NCBI RefSeq assembly: GCF_900055185.1
Contig: NZ_FIZX01000002.1
Span: 872,586-936,585, forward strand
Direction: 5' to 3'
From: Grimontia celer
GTDB lineage: Bacteria; Pseudomonadota; Gammaproteobacteria; Enterobacterales; Vibrionaceae
Length of the DNA: 64,000 bases
This document shows positions 1 to 7,925 of this stretch, in pieces. The notes below the pieces were generated by a model. The model saw only the letters and a list, made by a program, of their open reading frames with translations, made no database searches and was not told the DNA's origin. The stretch's first letter is position 1; the number at the start of each line of letters is the position of its first letter. A program made the translations under genes and the position numbers.

Positions 1-1
1 A

Positions 2-301
2 CTTGGTATGAGCCGCGTAAGCGACGAGATCCTGGAAATTGTGACCAAAGGAACAGTGGGTTTCCATGTCAGCTTTGACGTGGATGGATGCGACCCCGAA
101 GTGATGCCGGGTTCAGGAACTTTGGTTCCGGGCGGGGTGACATATCGTGAAGCGCATTTGTTGTTAGAAAAGTGCGCGGAAACCGGATTGATGACTTCCA
201 TGGATTTGGTGGAATTGAACCCATTTCTAGATAAAGGAAACATCTCCGCCGAACGTGCCGTGTCACTGGTACTCAGCGCGTTTGGGCAAAGCGTACTATA
301 A
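2..301 (+). CDS. Arginase, C-terminal part (gene cut by window start)
   Basis: This is the 3' end of an arginase/ureohydrolase gene. The reading frame is open to the first bases of the window, so the first ATG at 8 is internal. Arginase hydrolyses L-arginine to ornithine and urea using a binuclear manganese centre in the cytosol. The fragment shows the family metal-binding motif SFDVDGCDP near its residue 24, the downstream PGSGT and GGVTYRE segments, and the C-terminal MDLVELNP motif. These are the usual last third of a protein of about 300 residues. A hairpin follows the stop. Agmatinase or another ureohydrolase is possible because the N-terminal metal ligands are outside the window, but the VELNP ending favours arginase. 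Confidence 0.85.
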   Translation, partial: LGMSRVSDEILEIVTKGTVGFHVSFDVDGCDPEVMPGSGTLVPGGVTYREAHLLLEKCAETGLMTSMDLVELNPFLDKGNISAERAVSLVLSAFGQSVL

Positions 302-315
302 CTCTCCTCTGAAGG

Positions 316-335
316 CTGCCGTGTTTCCACGGCAG
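316..335 (+). terminator. Hairpin after arginase gene
   Basis: A perfect 8-bp inverted repeat, CTGCCGTG and CACGGCAG around a TTTC loop, starts 15 bases after the arginase stop. A pyrimidine-rich stretch follows rather than a pure T run, so it is a probable intrinsic terminator of moderate strength. Confidence 0.6.
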
Positions 336-456
336 TTCATTCCCTACTTCTTTTTCCTCTCTATAATCGCTCTGTGTAACAAAGGTATTTTTATCTGACT
401 CCCTTGTGAAAGTAAGCTATGTTGATGACTTATCGAAGAAAATTGAGAGGGCAAAG

Positions 457-1074
457 ATGGAGCGTAAAAATATCCGAAATGTCGTGTTTGATGTAGGCAA
501 TGTAATTGTGCGTTGGTCACCATTGGAAATTGTTAGGCTGACTTTCGGGAACAAAATAGAACACGAATCTATTGCCAGAGAGATTTTTCAAAATGACATC
601 TGGATGGACTTAAACAAAGGCTTGATGACTGAAGATGAGGCCCAAAAACGCTACCAAACCGAAATGGGTTTCTCACCAGATATCACAAATAAGCTCTTTT
701 ACTATGTGAAGCAATCTCTTATCCCCCTATTTGGTTCGTATGAGCTCATCCAACGCGTGAAACAGGCTGGCTATGGCGTATACGCTTTGACCGATAATGT
801 GCACGAAATCGTTGCTTTCCTCAAAGAAACCCAAGACTTCTGGCCATTGTTTGACGGGGAAATTGTGTCGGCAGAGGTGGGCTTACTCAAACCTCAACCT
901 GAAATCTATCAGGCGCTTTTGACCCGCTATGATTTGAATGCAGCAGAGACAGTTTTCCTTGATGATATGCCTCATAACGTTAAAGGCGCTCAAGACGTTG
1001 GCATCGCAGCGATTCAATTTGAGAATGCAGAACAAGCAAAATCCGAGTTGAAGCAGCTAGGGTTGCTGTTTTAA
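457..1074 (+). CDS. HAD-superfamily hydrolase (YihX-like phosphatase)
   Basis: Predicted cytosolic phosphatase of 205 residues in the haloacid dehalogenase superfamily, subfamily IA. It resembles the YihX group, whose E. coli member removes phosphate from alpha-D-glucose-1-phosphate. Motif I is DVGNVIV near the N-terminus (first Asp is the nucleophile), motif II is the Thr in LTDN, motif III is the Lys in GLLKPQPEIYQ, and motif IV is FLDDMPHN. A helical cap lies between motifs I and II. The frame is open from a GTG at 406, but the ATG at 457 has a GAGAGG ribosome site just upstream and puts motif I at the usual distance from the N-terminus, so I chose it. The substrate cannot be read from sequence. 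Confidence 0.85.
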   Translation: MERKNIRNVVFDVGNVIVRWSPLEIVRLTFGNKIEHESIAREIFQNDIWMDLNKGLMTEDEAQKRYQTEMGFSPDITNKLFYYVKQSLIPLFGSYELIQRVKQAGYGVYALTDNVHEIVAFLKETQDFWPLFDGEIVSAEVGLLKPQPEIYQALLTRYDLNAAETVFLDDMPHNVKGAQDVGIAAIQFENAEQAKSELKQLGLLF

Positions 1075-1105
1075 CGCATTCTATTCGGCGGACTTGTGTT
1101 GAAAA

Positions 1106-1125
1106 AGCCAGCGTCATCGCTGGCT
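1106..1125 (-). terminator. Terminator of the GlcG/HbpS-like gene
   Basis: A perfect 8-bp stem, AGCCAGCG and CGCTGGCT with a 4-base loop, lies between the convergent HAD and GlcG-like genes. On the minus strand it is followed by TTTTTC, so it mainly serves the minus-strand gene. Confidence 0.7.
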
Positions 1126-1137
1126 CATGAAATGGGT

Positions 1138-1659
1138 CTAACCTTTCAGCTCCTTTGAAATACTTTTAATACCGTGTTCAGCACAGATATCGTCATATTC
1201 TATACCCTCATCATTTTCCCCTGGTGCACCAGCGACACCAATTGCACCGATGACTTGCCCTTTGTAATAGATTGGAATGCCACCACTTAGCGTAATCAAT
1301 CCTATTTCGTTAAAGACAGCACCGAGCTGAGGCTCGTGTTCATTTTCCGCTTCGATGATGGATGTTGCCTCGCGGCGGGATGCTGCTGTGAGTGCCTTTC
1401 GGTAGCTGGTTTCCACAGCATGAGGGAAAGCACCGTCGCTGTTTAGTTGAACTTTCATTTGACCACGTTGATCAACGACCGTGGTTGTCGGTTTAAAACC
1501 ATCTTTCAAACAGCTGTCATTGGCGGCTTTAGCGGCTTTTAACGCCATGTCCAAAGAGATAGTTGGCTCATTGACGACGTTGGCAAATGAATTTCCCGAG
1601 ACAAATGCCATGCAGGTAAGAAGGGAGAGCATGGACAGAGTTTGATAGCGTTTTTTCAT
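1138..1659 (-). CDS. GlcG/HbpS family protein with signal peptide (DUF336)
   Basis: Exported protein of 173 residues in the GlcG/HbpS (DUF336) family. Members bind haem or cobalamin-like ligands, or occur beside oxidoreductases; the exact role of this one is unknown. The N-terminus MKKRYQTLSMLSLLTCMAFV is a signal peptide with likely cleavage after NSFA. The mature part has the family features: a helix with AAKAANDSCLKDG, the segment TTTVVDQRGQMKVQLNSDGA, and the Gly-rich end GGIPIYYKGQVIGAIGVAGA. The open frame extends 36 codons further upstream, but only the ATG at 1659 places the signal peptide at the N-terminus, with a TAGGGA ribosome site before it. It stands alone between opposite-strand genes. 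Confidence 0.85.
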   Translation of the reverse strand: MKKRYQTLSMLSLLTCMAFVSGNSFANVVNEPTISLDMALKAAKAANDSCLKDGFKPTTTVVDQRGQMKVQLNSDGAFPHAVETSYRKALTAASRREATSIIEAENEHEPQLGAVFNEIGLITLSGGIPIYYKGQVIGAIGVAGAPGENDEGIEYDDICAEHGIKSISKELKG

Positions 1660-1806
1660 TGGCAAAATCCCTATACTTGGTGGGATACGTTGAGAACTCC
1701 CACGATCACTGGATAACTGAAAGTTAAAACCCAGAACCTCACTACTGTTCAGGTTCCTAGTCATCATGTGCCGGATATGGTGAAAAAAATGTCAAGAGAA
1801 AATGGA

Positions 1807-2274
1807 ATGTCGAACATGCCAGATACCTTTAATGTAAGACGCGCCTCGACAGAAGATCTCCCAACACTGGTGAAGTTCACTGCAGAAGAAGCAAGAGAAG
1901 CCGAAGGTTCATCCTCAACACCTGAAACGTTGAGAAAAGGCATAGAAGCTGCACTCAATGACACGTCGTTGGCGATGTATTGGGTGATGTTTGATAAAAA
2001 AGAAAAAGTTATTGGCAGCGTCTCTGCGATACGTGAATGGAGTGATTGGAATGCTGGCTTTTATTGGTGGATTCAGAGCATGTATTTGCTACCGGAAGCC
2101 AGAGGAAAGGGCCTGATGGGTAAGCTTATCGATACTGTTAACGATGAAATGAAGATACAAGGAGGATTGGAGCTTAGGCTATATGTACATGCTGACAACA
2201 TCGTTGCGAGTAAAGCATATGAAAAAGTTGGATTCGAATATTCTTCCTACCAAATCATGACTCTCCAAAAATAA
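1807..2274 (+). CDS. GNAT family N-acetyltransferase
   Basis: Predicted acetyl-CoA-dependent N-acetyltransferase of about 155 residues. The acetyl-CoA binding motif A is the stretch MYLLPEARGKGLMGKLID (R/Q-x-x-G-x-G type), and the C-terminal motif B region is YVHADNIVASKAYEKVGF, ending in the typical Asn-Ala-Tyr-Phe pattern. The frame opens at a GTG at 1768, but the ATG at 1807 has an AAGAGAA ribosome site with good spacing and starts just before the first beta strand (FNVRRAS). The substrate is unknown. The next gene begins 18 bases downstream on the same strand, so the two may be co-transcribed. Confidence 0.8.
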   Translation: MSNMPDTFNVRRASTEDLPTLVKFTAEEAREAEGSSSTPETLRKGIEAALNDTSLAMYWVMFDKKEKVIGSVSAIREWSDWNAGFYWWIQSMYLLPEARGKGLMGKLIDTVNDEMKIQGGLELRLYVHADNIVASKAYEKVGFEYSSYQIMTLQK

Positions 2275-2292
2275 CTTACTGAGTTAGCAACA

Positions 2293-2832
2293 TTGAACAA
2301 TTTTATCGTATTCACCGGCGGTCCAGGTTCAGGCAAAACGACGGTTATTGAAGCTCTAAGAAGGCAAGGTTACTGCTGTGCGCCAGAAACAGGACGGAAA
2401 GTCATTCAAGAGCAGGTAAAACAAAATGGCACTGCATTCCCTTGGCTAGACAAAATTGCCTTTCGAGATGAGATGGTGCGAATGGAACTAGCCAACTTTA
2501 ATGATTATCGCGATAAGCCAGAGACGGTCTTTTTTGACCGCAGTATTCTGGATTGCTTGGGATATAGCCTTCTTGAAGCACTTCCCACCCCAAAGAAATT
2601 GGAAGAGTTGTGCGAAGAATTGACTTATAGAAAGCGAGTTTTCGTCTTCCCGCCTTGGCAAGAAATCTTCGAGAACGACGCAGAACGAAAACAAGATTTT
2701 GAAGAAGCGGTAAGAACCTATGAAGTGATGGTCGGTGTTTACGAAAGATCGGGATACAGGCTAATTGAAGTGCCACGACTTACTGTAGAAGAACGAATAG
2801 GGTTTATTCTCGGGCATATTCAAATTCGTTAA
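2293..2832 (+). CDS. AAA_28-type P-loop ATPase/kinase
   Basis: Protein of 179 residues with a nucleotide kinase-like P-loop fold. The Walker A motif GGPGSGKTT sits at residues 9-17, and a VFFDRSILD segment near residue 76 fits a Walker B or catalytic Asp region. An Arg-rich helix follows (ELTYRKRVFVFPPW), as in the AAA_28 group of predicted ATPases. The start is a TTG; no ATG lies near, and the hydrophobic first strand NNFIVFTGG must be included, so the non-ATG start is likely real. Homologues are usually annotated only as predicted ATPases and their biological role is unknown. It follows the acetyltransferase gene closely. Confidence 0.75.
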   Translation: MNNFIVFTGGPGSGKTTVIEALRRQGYCCAPETGRKVIQEQVKQNGTAFPWLDKIAFRDEMVRMELANFNDYRDKPETVFFDRSILDCLGYSLLEALPTPKKLEELCEELTYRKRVFVFPPWQEIFENDAERKQDFEEAVRTYEVMVGVYERSGYRLIEVPRLTVEERIGFILGHIQIR

Positions 2833-3004
2833 CTGACACTGACAACCCGCAAGTGTTTACCACCGTTGATACATACAGCGCAGCCAAAAGTGTCACACAA
2901 TACAAAGCAGTTCAGCCGCTGCGTGTATGGATATTTTTTCAGCGGTTTCGCCGCTCCAAATCTGGTTCTGTTTTGGGTGTTATATATATGGATATTCTCT
3001 GACA

Positions 3005-3169
3005 ATGATTAAAACTTTAAATATATCTAAACAAGATTTCTTAAGTTATTATGAGTTTTCTGTAAAGAGGCTCTATAACCCTAAAAATAAAGAAAGCTCC
3101 GGTTTTCTCAGAAGTATAATTATTGGTTTTTCTTACTGTAACATTTGTAGTGGTTTTTTAATTGCTTAA
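3005..3169 (+). CDS. Small hypothetical ORF, possibly a truncated gene
   Basis: A possible 54-residue protein beginning MIKTLNISKQDFLSYYEFSVKRL and ending in a short hydrophobic stretch (IIIGFSYCNICSGFLIA). The region is clearly more AT-rich than its flanks and I do not recognise the product. The layout, a folded N-terminus that stops just inside a hydrophobic segment, looks like the front of a longer membrane protein cut short. An upstream in-frame ATG exists at 2927. It may not be translated at all. Confidence 0.25.
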   Translation: MIKTLNISKQDFLSYYEFSVKRLYNPKNKESSGFLRSIIIGFSYCNICSGFLIA

Positions 3170-3213
3170 ATTTTCGGCATCATGTGCGTTTGGTTTTTCA
3201 ATAAGGATGTTAT

Positions 3214-3796
3214 ATGAGATATTTTAAAATTTTATCGTTAGTACTGGCGGGTATGACTTTCTCAGGCTGTAGTACGATAAGCTATGAAGAACCAACAGAA
3301 GGTCCTTTAGCAAAAGTGCGTTTTTCAACTGACTTTGAGAGTATCGTGCATGTTTCGGGCTATAAGAACTTAAACTGCGAAGGAGAATCTGAATGGATGA
3401 GATTACGGAATGGATTTTTATTAAATAGTTCACCTAAAACTCTCAATATTCCTCTTAGCGACGACTTACATGAAAACTCATTTAAAGAATTTTGTTTCAG
3501 CTAGTAAGGAACATATCTTTATGTTTAAAAGTACTTACATGGGTGAATTGACCGAGGATTTAGACGGATGGTATGAGTATACCTGTGGAGTACCAGTGAA
3601 AATCAAGTTTGATAAGAATGAAATGTATGAGGTTAGCTATCAACATACTGGTCTAACCTGCAGTGCAGAGGTGAGTCGCATATATAATACTCCTGAAGGA
3701 GATATTAATAGAGAGTCATTAAAGGTGTTCACTAATAAAGTATATGGGTTCGGTAAGCACTGTAAGGAAGCGTTTGATAGAGAAAAACTGTATTGA
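3214..3796 (+). pseudogene. Lipoprotein gene split by a one-base frameshift
   Basis: Two overlapping frames look like one gene. The first (3214-3504) begins MRYFKILSLVLAGMTFSGC, a lipoprotein signal with lipobox FSGC, and stops at residue 96. The second (usable from about 3494 to 3796) continues in the next frame with FVSASKEHIFMFKSTYMGEL and ends KHCKEAFDREKLY. Removing one T from the TTTT run at 3490-3493 joins ...ENSFKEF to VSASKEH... and gives an uninterrupted protein of about 193 residues with paired cysteines. It is either an inactivated gene or a homopolymer sequencing error. The family is not one I recognise. The coding is AT-rich. Confidence 0.6.
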
Positions 3797-3799
3797 AAA

Positions 3800-3820
3800 T
3801 TATGATTTTTCGAATCATAA
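3800..3820 (+). terminator. AT-rich hairpin after the split lipoprotein gene
   Basis: A perfect 8-bp stem, TTATGATT and AATCATAA around TTTCG, lies 3 bases after the stop at 3796. It has low GC and no strong T run, so it is a weak terminator or RNA-stabilising hairpin at best. Confidence 0.35.
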
Positions 3821-3945
3821 GTCGTTATTAGTGGAACGCCTAGAAAAATGGCGCTTATCATATTTAGCCTAAAATCATGGCTTTCGGTGGTTTTTGGGCA
3901 GCCGTTGTCGCAACGTCGCACATCAGCGAAAATAAGGTAACGAAT

Positions 3946-4176
3946 ATGCTGTTTGGTCTTTCGATATCAAACTTGGATGTGTTGTTTTTTATATGCATAT
4001 TTGGTTTTCCTTTGGGTGTGTTTGTACTTTTTATTCGCATCGTTCTATCGAGGTTTGATCTTGTTAAAGTGGACTACAATGCCAGGAGGCTGCTAACTGA
4101 GCTGTTAGTTTTAATGGCCTTAGGCAGTGTGCTTGTGGTTCTTCTGTTTTTTGTGGTGTTTGCCTTGTCTCAGTAA
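3946..4176 (+). CDS. Small two-helix membrane protein, unknown function
   Basis: Predicted inner-membrane protein of 76 residues. Two hydrophobic helices are visible: VLFFICIFGFPLGVFVLFIRIVL near residues 12-34, and LLVLMALGSVLVVLLFFVVFAL near residues 53-74. A basic loop (RFDLVKVDYNARR) separates them. The frame is open from 3877, but the ATG at 3946 has an AAGGTA ribosome site and begins right before the first helix. I do not recognise the family. It belongs to the AT-rich run of small same-strand genes between 2.8 and 4.6 kb. Confidence 0.5.
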   Translation: MLFGLSISNLDVLFFICIFGFPLGVFVLFIRIVLSRFDLVKVDYNARRLLTELLVLMALGSVLVVLLFFVVFALSQ

Positions 4177-4293
4177 ATCAAAATATTTGCTATATTGATT
4201 CTTCTGAAGGTACTTGCGCATAATAATGCTAGAACGATTTAGTTGATCAAAAATACCGTTCTTTATGCAACCTCATGTGAAATTGGGAGCCAA

Positions 4294-4587
4294 ATGTTCA
4301 TATTATCCTTAACATACAAAGTGGAATTGTCCGAAGTAGATAAGCATATTGATGCCCATGTTTCATTCCTTGAAAAGTATTACGCATCAGGTAAATTCAT
4401 TGCTTCTGGCCGCAAAGTGCCGCGTACTGGTGGCGTTATCTTGGTTCATGTAAGCAGTAGAGATGAACTAGACAAAATCATCAAAGAAGACCCGTTTTAT
4501 ATTGAAGGTGCCGCTGATTACGAAGCCATTGAATTTGTTCCGACTATGGCTGCCGAAGAGTTTAGTGCTTTGAAAAATTGCATATAG
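4294..4587 (+). CDS. YciI family protein
   Basis: Cytosolic protein of 97 residues in the YciI/YCII family (ferredoxin-like alpha-beta fold). It begins MFILSLTYKVELSEVDKHIDAHVSFL, where the conserved His-Asp pair (HIDAH) of the family active-site pocket is visible. The core SGKFIASGRKVPRTGGVILV and the end DPFYIEGAADYEAIEF are also typical. Members are small putative enzymes, and their reaction is mostly unproven. The frame extends to a TTG at 4243, but the ATG at 4294 with GGGAG upstream gives the standard family length. Confidence 0.85.
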   Translation: MFILSLTYKVELSEVDKHIDAHVSFLEKYYASGKFIASGRKVPRTGGVILVHVSSRDELDKIIKEDPFYIEGAADYEAIEFVPTMAAEEFSALKNCI

Positions 4588-4652
4588 CAAGGCCTCCATA
4601 ACGAAACACAACTGCCTGTTTGGTTGAGGCAGCCTGCACAATGGAAACAAAA

Positions 4653-4672
4653 AGGGCTGGTAAACCAGCCCT
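4653..4672 (-). terminator. Terminator of the DUF5666 lipoprotein gene
   Basis: A perfect 8-bp stem, AGGGCTGG and CCAGCCCT with a 4-base loop, lies between convergent genes. On the minus strand it is followed by TTTTTGTTT, giving a good intrinsic terminator for the lipoprotein gene ending at 4684. Confidence 0.75.
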
Positions 4673-4683
4673 CGCTTTATCGC

Positions 4684-5814
4684 TTAGTCGTCTTCGCGTT
4701 CAATCTCGCGAGCGACGTAATCACCATTGATAATCACGCCTTCAACTTCTACATATTCGCCTTCCAGGAAATCGAAGTCTAAGCCGTCATCAAACTCTGT
4801 GTTTGCATCAGTAAATATCTTCTGCCCACGAACTTCGAATGACTGCTCCACGTCGTTGGTATTTTCAATGATCCCTTTGCGTTCGAATTCAAACTTGTCC
4901 CAGTCGACATCAAAATCAAAGTCATCTTCAAATTCGATTTCTTTGGCGATGGTGCGTTTGGCTTGGTTGACGTATTCCACTTCAACTTCTGCACCAAGAC
5001 GTAGATCTGCCTTTGAGCCATCATCAAACTTGGTAGAAGGGTCGATATCGAAAATACCTCGATAGTTAAGTTCGAAGCGGCTTTGATCATTCGCTACCCA
5101 GGTAATTACACCTTCAGTTTCACCTCGGCCAAGTACACCGCTAAAGCTTTTTAGTTTTAGCGTTTCTGCAGTTAGCTCACCTTCGAATTCGTTGTATGTG
5201 CCGAACACTTCTACCCACGCTCCATTTCGAAGCTTACCGTTTTGTAAGAGCTGTGAGTCGAACAGCACAGTCAATGAGTTGCCAACCTTAAACGTATTGT
5301 TGTTAACGTTGAGGTTTGAAATACGACCCTCGGCTTCAACCATGCCATCAGCATCGTACTCAAATTGAATAATGCTCAGTACTTTGTAACCCGCGTTGGC
5401 GGTTGGCAGTGTGGAAACCATCACCCAATCGCCTTCTAAAATTTTATTCGACAGACGATCAAACTGAAGCTCTACACCATTTACCTTGAAGCTCTTGCCA
5501 TTGATATCAGTTATTTTGCCAGTGAAGGTCGGATCGAGCTGAACATTCGCACTGGTTGCACGTGATGAGGTTTTCAACGACACCATCATATTTGCCTCAA
5601 GCGTTTCATCGCTGAGGTTATGACCAGCATATTCCATTTGCGCTACCTGATACGGACGATTGTTGACGGTAATAGTTGAGCCATTCACGTTCTGGATTTT
5701 GCCTTCTACAGCACTTGGTGTTGGAGTAGTGGACGTCTCGCCGCTTTCTCCACCGCTGCCGCCGCACGCTGTTAAAGCCAAAGATAGAAGAGGAAAAAGC
5801 GCGTAACGTTTCAT
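4684..5814 (-). CDS. DUF5666 domain lipoprotein
   Basis: Lipoprotein of 376 residues. The signal MKRYALFPLLSLALTAC has a lipobox (LTAC), so Cys17 is likely lipidated, and a Gly/Ser linker follows. The rest is a series of repeated small beta modules of the DUF5666 type. Each carries a pattern like GKIQNVNGSTITVNNRPY, GKITDINGKSFKVNG, GRISNLNVNNNTFKVGN, EGVITWVANDQSRFELN and KGIIENTNDVEQSFEVRG, making about five copies. The C-terminal third is strongly acidic (FEDDFDFDVDWDKFEFE). Function is unknown; the repeats suggest an envelope scaffold or binding protein. It is monocistronic. Confidence 0.75.
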   Translation of the reverse strand: MKRYALFPLLSLALTACGGSGGESGETSTTPTPSAVEGKIQNVNGSTITVNNRPYQVAQMEYAGHNLSDETLEANMMVSLKTSSRATSANVQLDPTFTGKITDINGKSFKVNGVELQFDRLSNKILEGDWVMVSTLPTANAGYKVLSIIQFEYDADGMVEAEGRISNLNVNNNTFKVGNSLTVLFDSQLLQNGKLRNGAWVEVFGTYNEFEGELTAETLKLKSFSGVLGRGETEGVITWVANDQSRFELNYRGIFDIDPSTKFDDGSKADLRLGAEVEVEYVNQAKRTIAKEIEFEDDFDFDVDWDKFEFERKGIIENTNDVEQSFEVRGQKIFTDANTEFDDGLDFDFLEGEYVEVEGVIINGDYVAREIEREDD

Positions 5815-6154
5815 TAAGTGAGCCTTGAATAAGTGTGGGTATTTGACGGCGCGGAATGTATCACTGCGTATGTCCGAGGATTTCTGGGGGAATTGTCAGG
5901 GTTCTGTCAGCGAGAACTCGATTGATGATTGTTTGTTCATGTCGTTACTTTTTCAGTCAGTGGTTTATAAGAAAACGTTTCAACATGAATAGGTTGTAAT
6001 GCACTGCTGTATAAAATTTGAGAATGCGATACGCGGCTGAGACGGAGAAATACTCTGACTGAAGGCAGGTTGAATTTTTGGCGGTCTCTTTATAAAAGAA
6101 ATAATGAGATAGCGTATTTTCGCTGTGTATTAACACACTGCAGAGCTACCAATC
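5815..6154. other. Intergenic region with a short palindrome
   Basis: This 340-base region lies between two divergent genes and should hold both promoters. I see no ORF. The only clear structure is TGTG-TATTAA-CACA at 6124-6137, about 18 bases before the next start codon, where it could be an operator for the small basic protein gene. Confidence 0.35.
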
Positions 6155-6346
6155 ATGAAAATTCAGCCATATGAAAATATCGAAGACGCAACCATTGTGG
6201 CAGAGACTAAATTGGTAAATGGCGTCTATGTCATGGATCGACGCGATCGTGGAGACCGACGTAAAAAGCGAGGCAAATACCATGGGTATGATCGCCGTGT
6301 GAGCGCTGACCGTCGTGGTTCAACAGGCGTTGATGAATTTATCTAG
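6155..6346 (+). CDS. Small basic DRR-motif protein
   Basis: Protein of 63 residues of unknown function. After a normal acidic N-terminus (MKIQPYENIEDATIVAETKL) the second half is very rich in Arg and Asp, with repeated DRR units: MDRRDRGDRRKKRGK and then YDRRVSADRRGS. Such Asp-Arg-Arg clusters suggest a nucleic-acid or anionic-ligand binding tail, but no role is established. The start ATG at 6155 has only a weak ribosome site (GAGC). A terminator follows, which supports a real transcription unit. Confidence 0.6.
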   Translation: MKIQPYENIEDATIVAETKLVNGVYVMDRRDRGDRRKKRGKYHGYDRRVSADRRGSTGVDEFI

Positions 6347-6373
6347 TCCAAAGCGCCTTCCTGCGTTTTAAAA

Positions 6374-6406
6374 GCGGCGACTTATTCAGGTCGCCGTTTG
6401 CTTTTT
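6374..6406 (+). terminator. Terminator after the DRR-motif gene
   Basis: GCGGCGAC and GTCGCCGT form an 8-bp stem (one G-U pair) around an 8-base loop, followed by TTGCTTTTT. It is a standard intrinsic terminator 27 bases after the stop. Confidence 0.75.
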
Positions 6407-6559
6407 CCCTATCTAAAAATCCAGCCTCGTTGCCATTCATAATTTGTTACCGCTCGAAATAATTTGGCAAAAACCACTACAAAATCATGGTATTTGCGAC
6501 GAAAAACATAAGATCCATCTCAAGTTATTGGTCATGTGTATCAATAGTTGGGCGTGCAA

Positions 6560-6573
6560 TTGAGCCAGATCAA
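6560..6573 (+). promoter_or_regulatory. FNR-like box upstream of yiaY
   Basis: TTGAG-CCAG-ATCAA matches the FNR consensus TTGAT-N4-ATCAA at 9 of 10 positions and lies about 110 bases before the yiaY start. This would fit anaerobic induction of an alcohol dehydrogenase. A single site of this length can occur by chance. Confidence 0.4.
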
Positions 6574-6680
6574 AGTCTTGCACACTGGCGGGGTGTTACA
6601 AAATTCAGGTACGAAAGAGGTAGGACAAGCCTATCTTCGTGCACCCTACATATTCGAATAACAACCCCAGGAGAATCGCA

Positions 6681-7829
6681 ATGACGAGCGCATTTTTTAT
6701 CCCAACCGTTAACCTGATGGGCGCAGGTTGCCTTGGAGATGCTGCTGATGCCATTAAGTCTCACGGCTTCAAAAATGGTCTTATCGTGACCGACAAGGTG
6801 CTGAATGAAATCGGCGTTGTAGAAAAAGTTGCGGCTCTTCTGGCTGAGCGCGATGTGAAAACTGCCGTGTTTGATGGTACGCAACCAAACCCAACAATTG
6901 GCAACGTTGAAGCAGGTCTGGCTATTTTGAAAGAAAATGGCTGTGACTTTGTGATTTCTCTTGGTGGCGGTTCTCCACATGACTGTGCGAAAGGTATTGC
7001 GCTGGTGGCAACCAACGGCGGCAACATTAGTGATTACGAAGGTGTCGACCAATCTGCGAAAGCACAGTTGCCACTGATTGCTATCAACACTACTGCGGGT
7101 ACTGCGTCTGAAATGACTCGTTTCTGCATCATTACCGATGAAGCGCGCCACATTAAAATGGCGATTGTTGATAAGAACACTACGCCGCTGATTTCAGTGA
7201 ATGACCCTGAGCTGATGCTGGCAAAACCTGCATCACTGACAGCTGCGACCGGTATGGATGCGCTGACTCATGCGGTAGAAGCGTATGTTTCAACTGCAGC
7301 ATCTCCAATTACTGATGCGGTTGCGATTAAAGCGATTGAGCTTATTCAGGCGAACCTGCGCACCGCTGTGAGCGATGGACAGAACCTGGTTGCCCGCGAG
7401 CAAATGGCTTATGCGCAGTTTATGGCGGGCATGGCGTTTAACAACGCATCTCTTGGCTATGTACATGCAATGGCGCATCAGCTAGGTGGTTTTTACGATC
7501 TTCCTCACGGGGTATGTAACGCAATTCTGCTGCCACATGTGCAGCGCTACAATGCACAGGTTTGTCCAAGCCGTCTGCGCGATGTTGCCAAGGCGATGGG
7601 TGTGAACGTAGATGCTCTGTCACCAGAAGATGGTGCAGAAGCAGCACTGAATGCCATTCAAGAACTGTCAAAAGATGTGGGTATTCCAGCAGGTTTGGAA
7701 GTACTGGGTGCGAAAGCAGATGACATTCCAGTATTAGCAGACAATGCCCTGAAAGATGCATGTGGTTTCACCAACCCGAAACAAGCCACTCATGAAGAGA
7801 TTTGCGAGATTTTCCGCAACGCAATGTAA
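6681..7829 (+). CDS. yiaY: Iron-containing alcohol dehydrogenase YiaY
   Basis: NAD-dependent group III (iron-activated) alcohol dehydrogenase of 382 residues, nearly the same length as E. coli YiaY (383) and clearly similar along its whole length. Visible motifs are the NAD-binding [16 protein letters not shown], the substrate/cofactor stretch [20 protein letters not shown], and metal ligands in the [13 protein letters not shown] helix and in [19 protein letters not shown], whose His residues bind iron. The start is the ATG at 6681, with CAGGAG ideally placed 8 bases upstream; the open frame reaches 6639. It is monocistronic with its own terminator. The physiological substrate is uncertain (short alcohols or L-threonine have been proposed for relatives). 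Confidence 0.93.
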   Translation: MTSAFFIPTVNLMGAGCLGDAADAIKSHGFKNGLIVTDKVLNEIGVVEKVAALLAERDVKTAVFDGTQPNPTIGNVEAGLAILKENGCDFVISLGGGSPHDCAKGIALVATNGGNISDYEGVDQSAKAQLPLIAINTTAGTASEMTRFCIITDEARHIKMAIVDKNTTPLISVNDPELMLAKPASLTAATGMDALTHAVEAYVSTAASPITDAVAIKAIELIQANLRTAVSDGQNLVAREQMAYAQFMAGMAFNNASLGYVHAMAHQLGGFYDLPHGVCNAILLPHVQRYNAQVCPSRLRDVAKAMGVNVDALSPEDGAEAALNAIQELSKDVGIPAGLEVLGAKADDIPVLADNALKDACGFTNPKQATHEEICEIFRNAM

Positions 7830-7845
7830 TCTCATCAGCATGACT

Positions 7846-7873
7846 AAAAGCCGCTTTTCGAAGCGGCTTTTTT
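7846..7873 (+). terminator. Terminator of yiaY
   Basis: AAAAGCCGCTT, a TTCG loop, and AAGCGGCTTTTTT form a strong hairpin with a stable tetraloop and a T run, 16 bases after the yiaY stop. Confidence 0.9.
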
Positions 7874-7925
7874 GAACCATAAAGCAATGCCTCCCGTAAC
7901 TTTTTGTTGGTCACAGGAGGATGCC

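Larger units (their letters stand above)
6347..6680. other. Leader region of yiaY
   Basis: About 330 bases without a credible gene. It holds the terminator of the upstream gene (6374-6406) and an FNR-like site (6560-6573). The frame opening at 6487 has no ribosome site and runs over the yiaY ribosome site, so I do not call it. Confidence 0.5.

Noticed and set aside
3470-3796. A separate gene starting at the ATG at 3470
   Set aside because: It overlaps the upstream frame, has no ribosome site, and its N-terminus before the T run is unlike the rest. A frameshift of one gene explains both frames better.
2833-4250. Integron cassette array with attC sites
   Set aside because: Small same-strand AT-rich genes suggested cassettes, and GTTTTGGGTGTTAT near 2971 looks slightly like an attC arm. 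I could not find paired R and L boxes at the gene boundaries, and no integrase is in the window.
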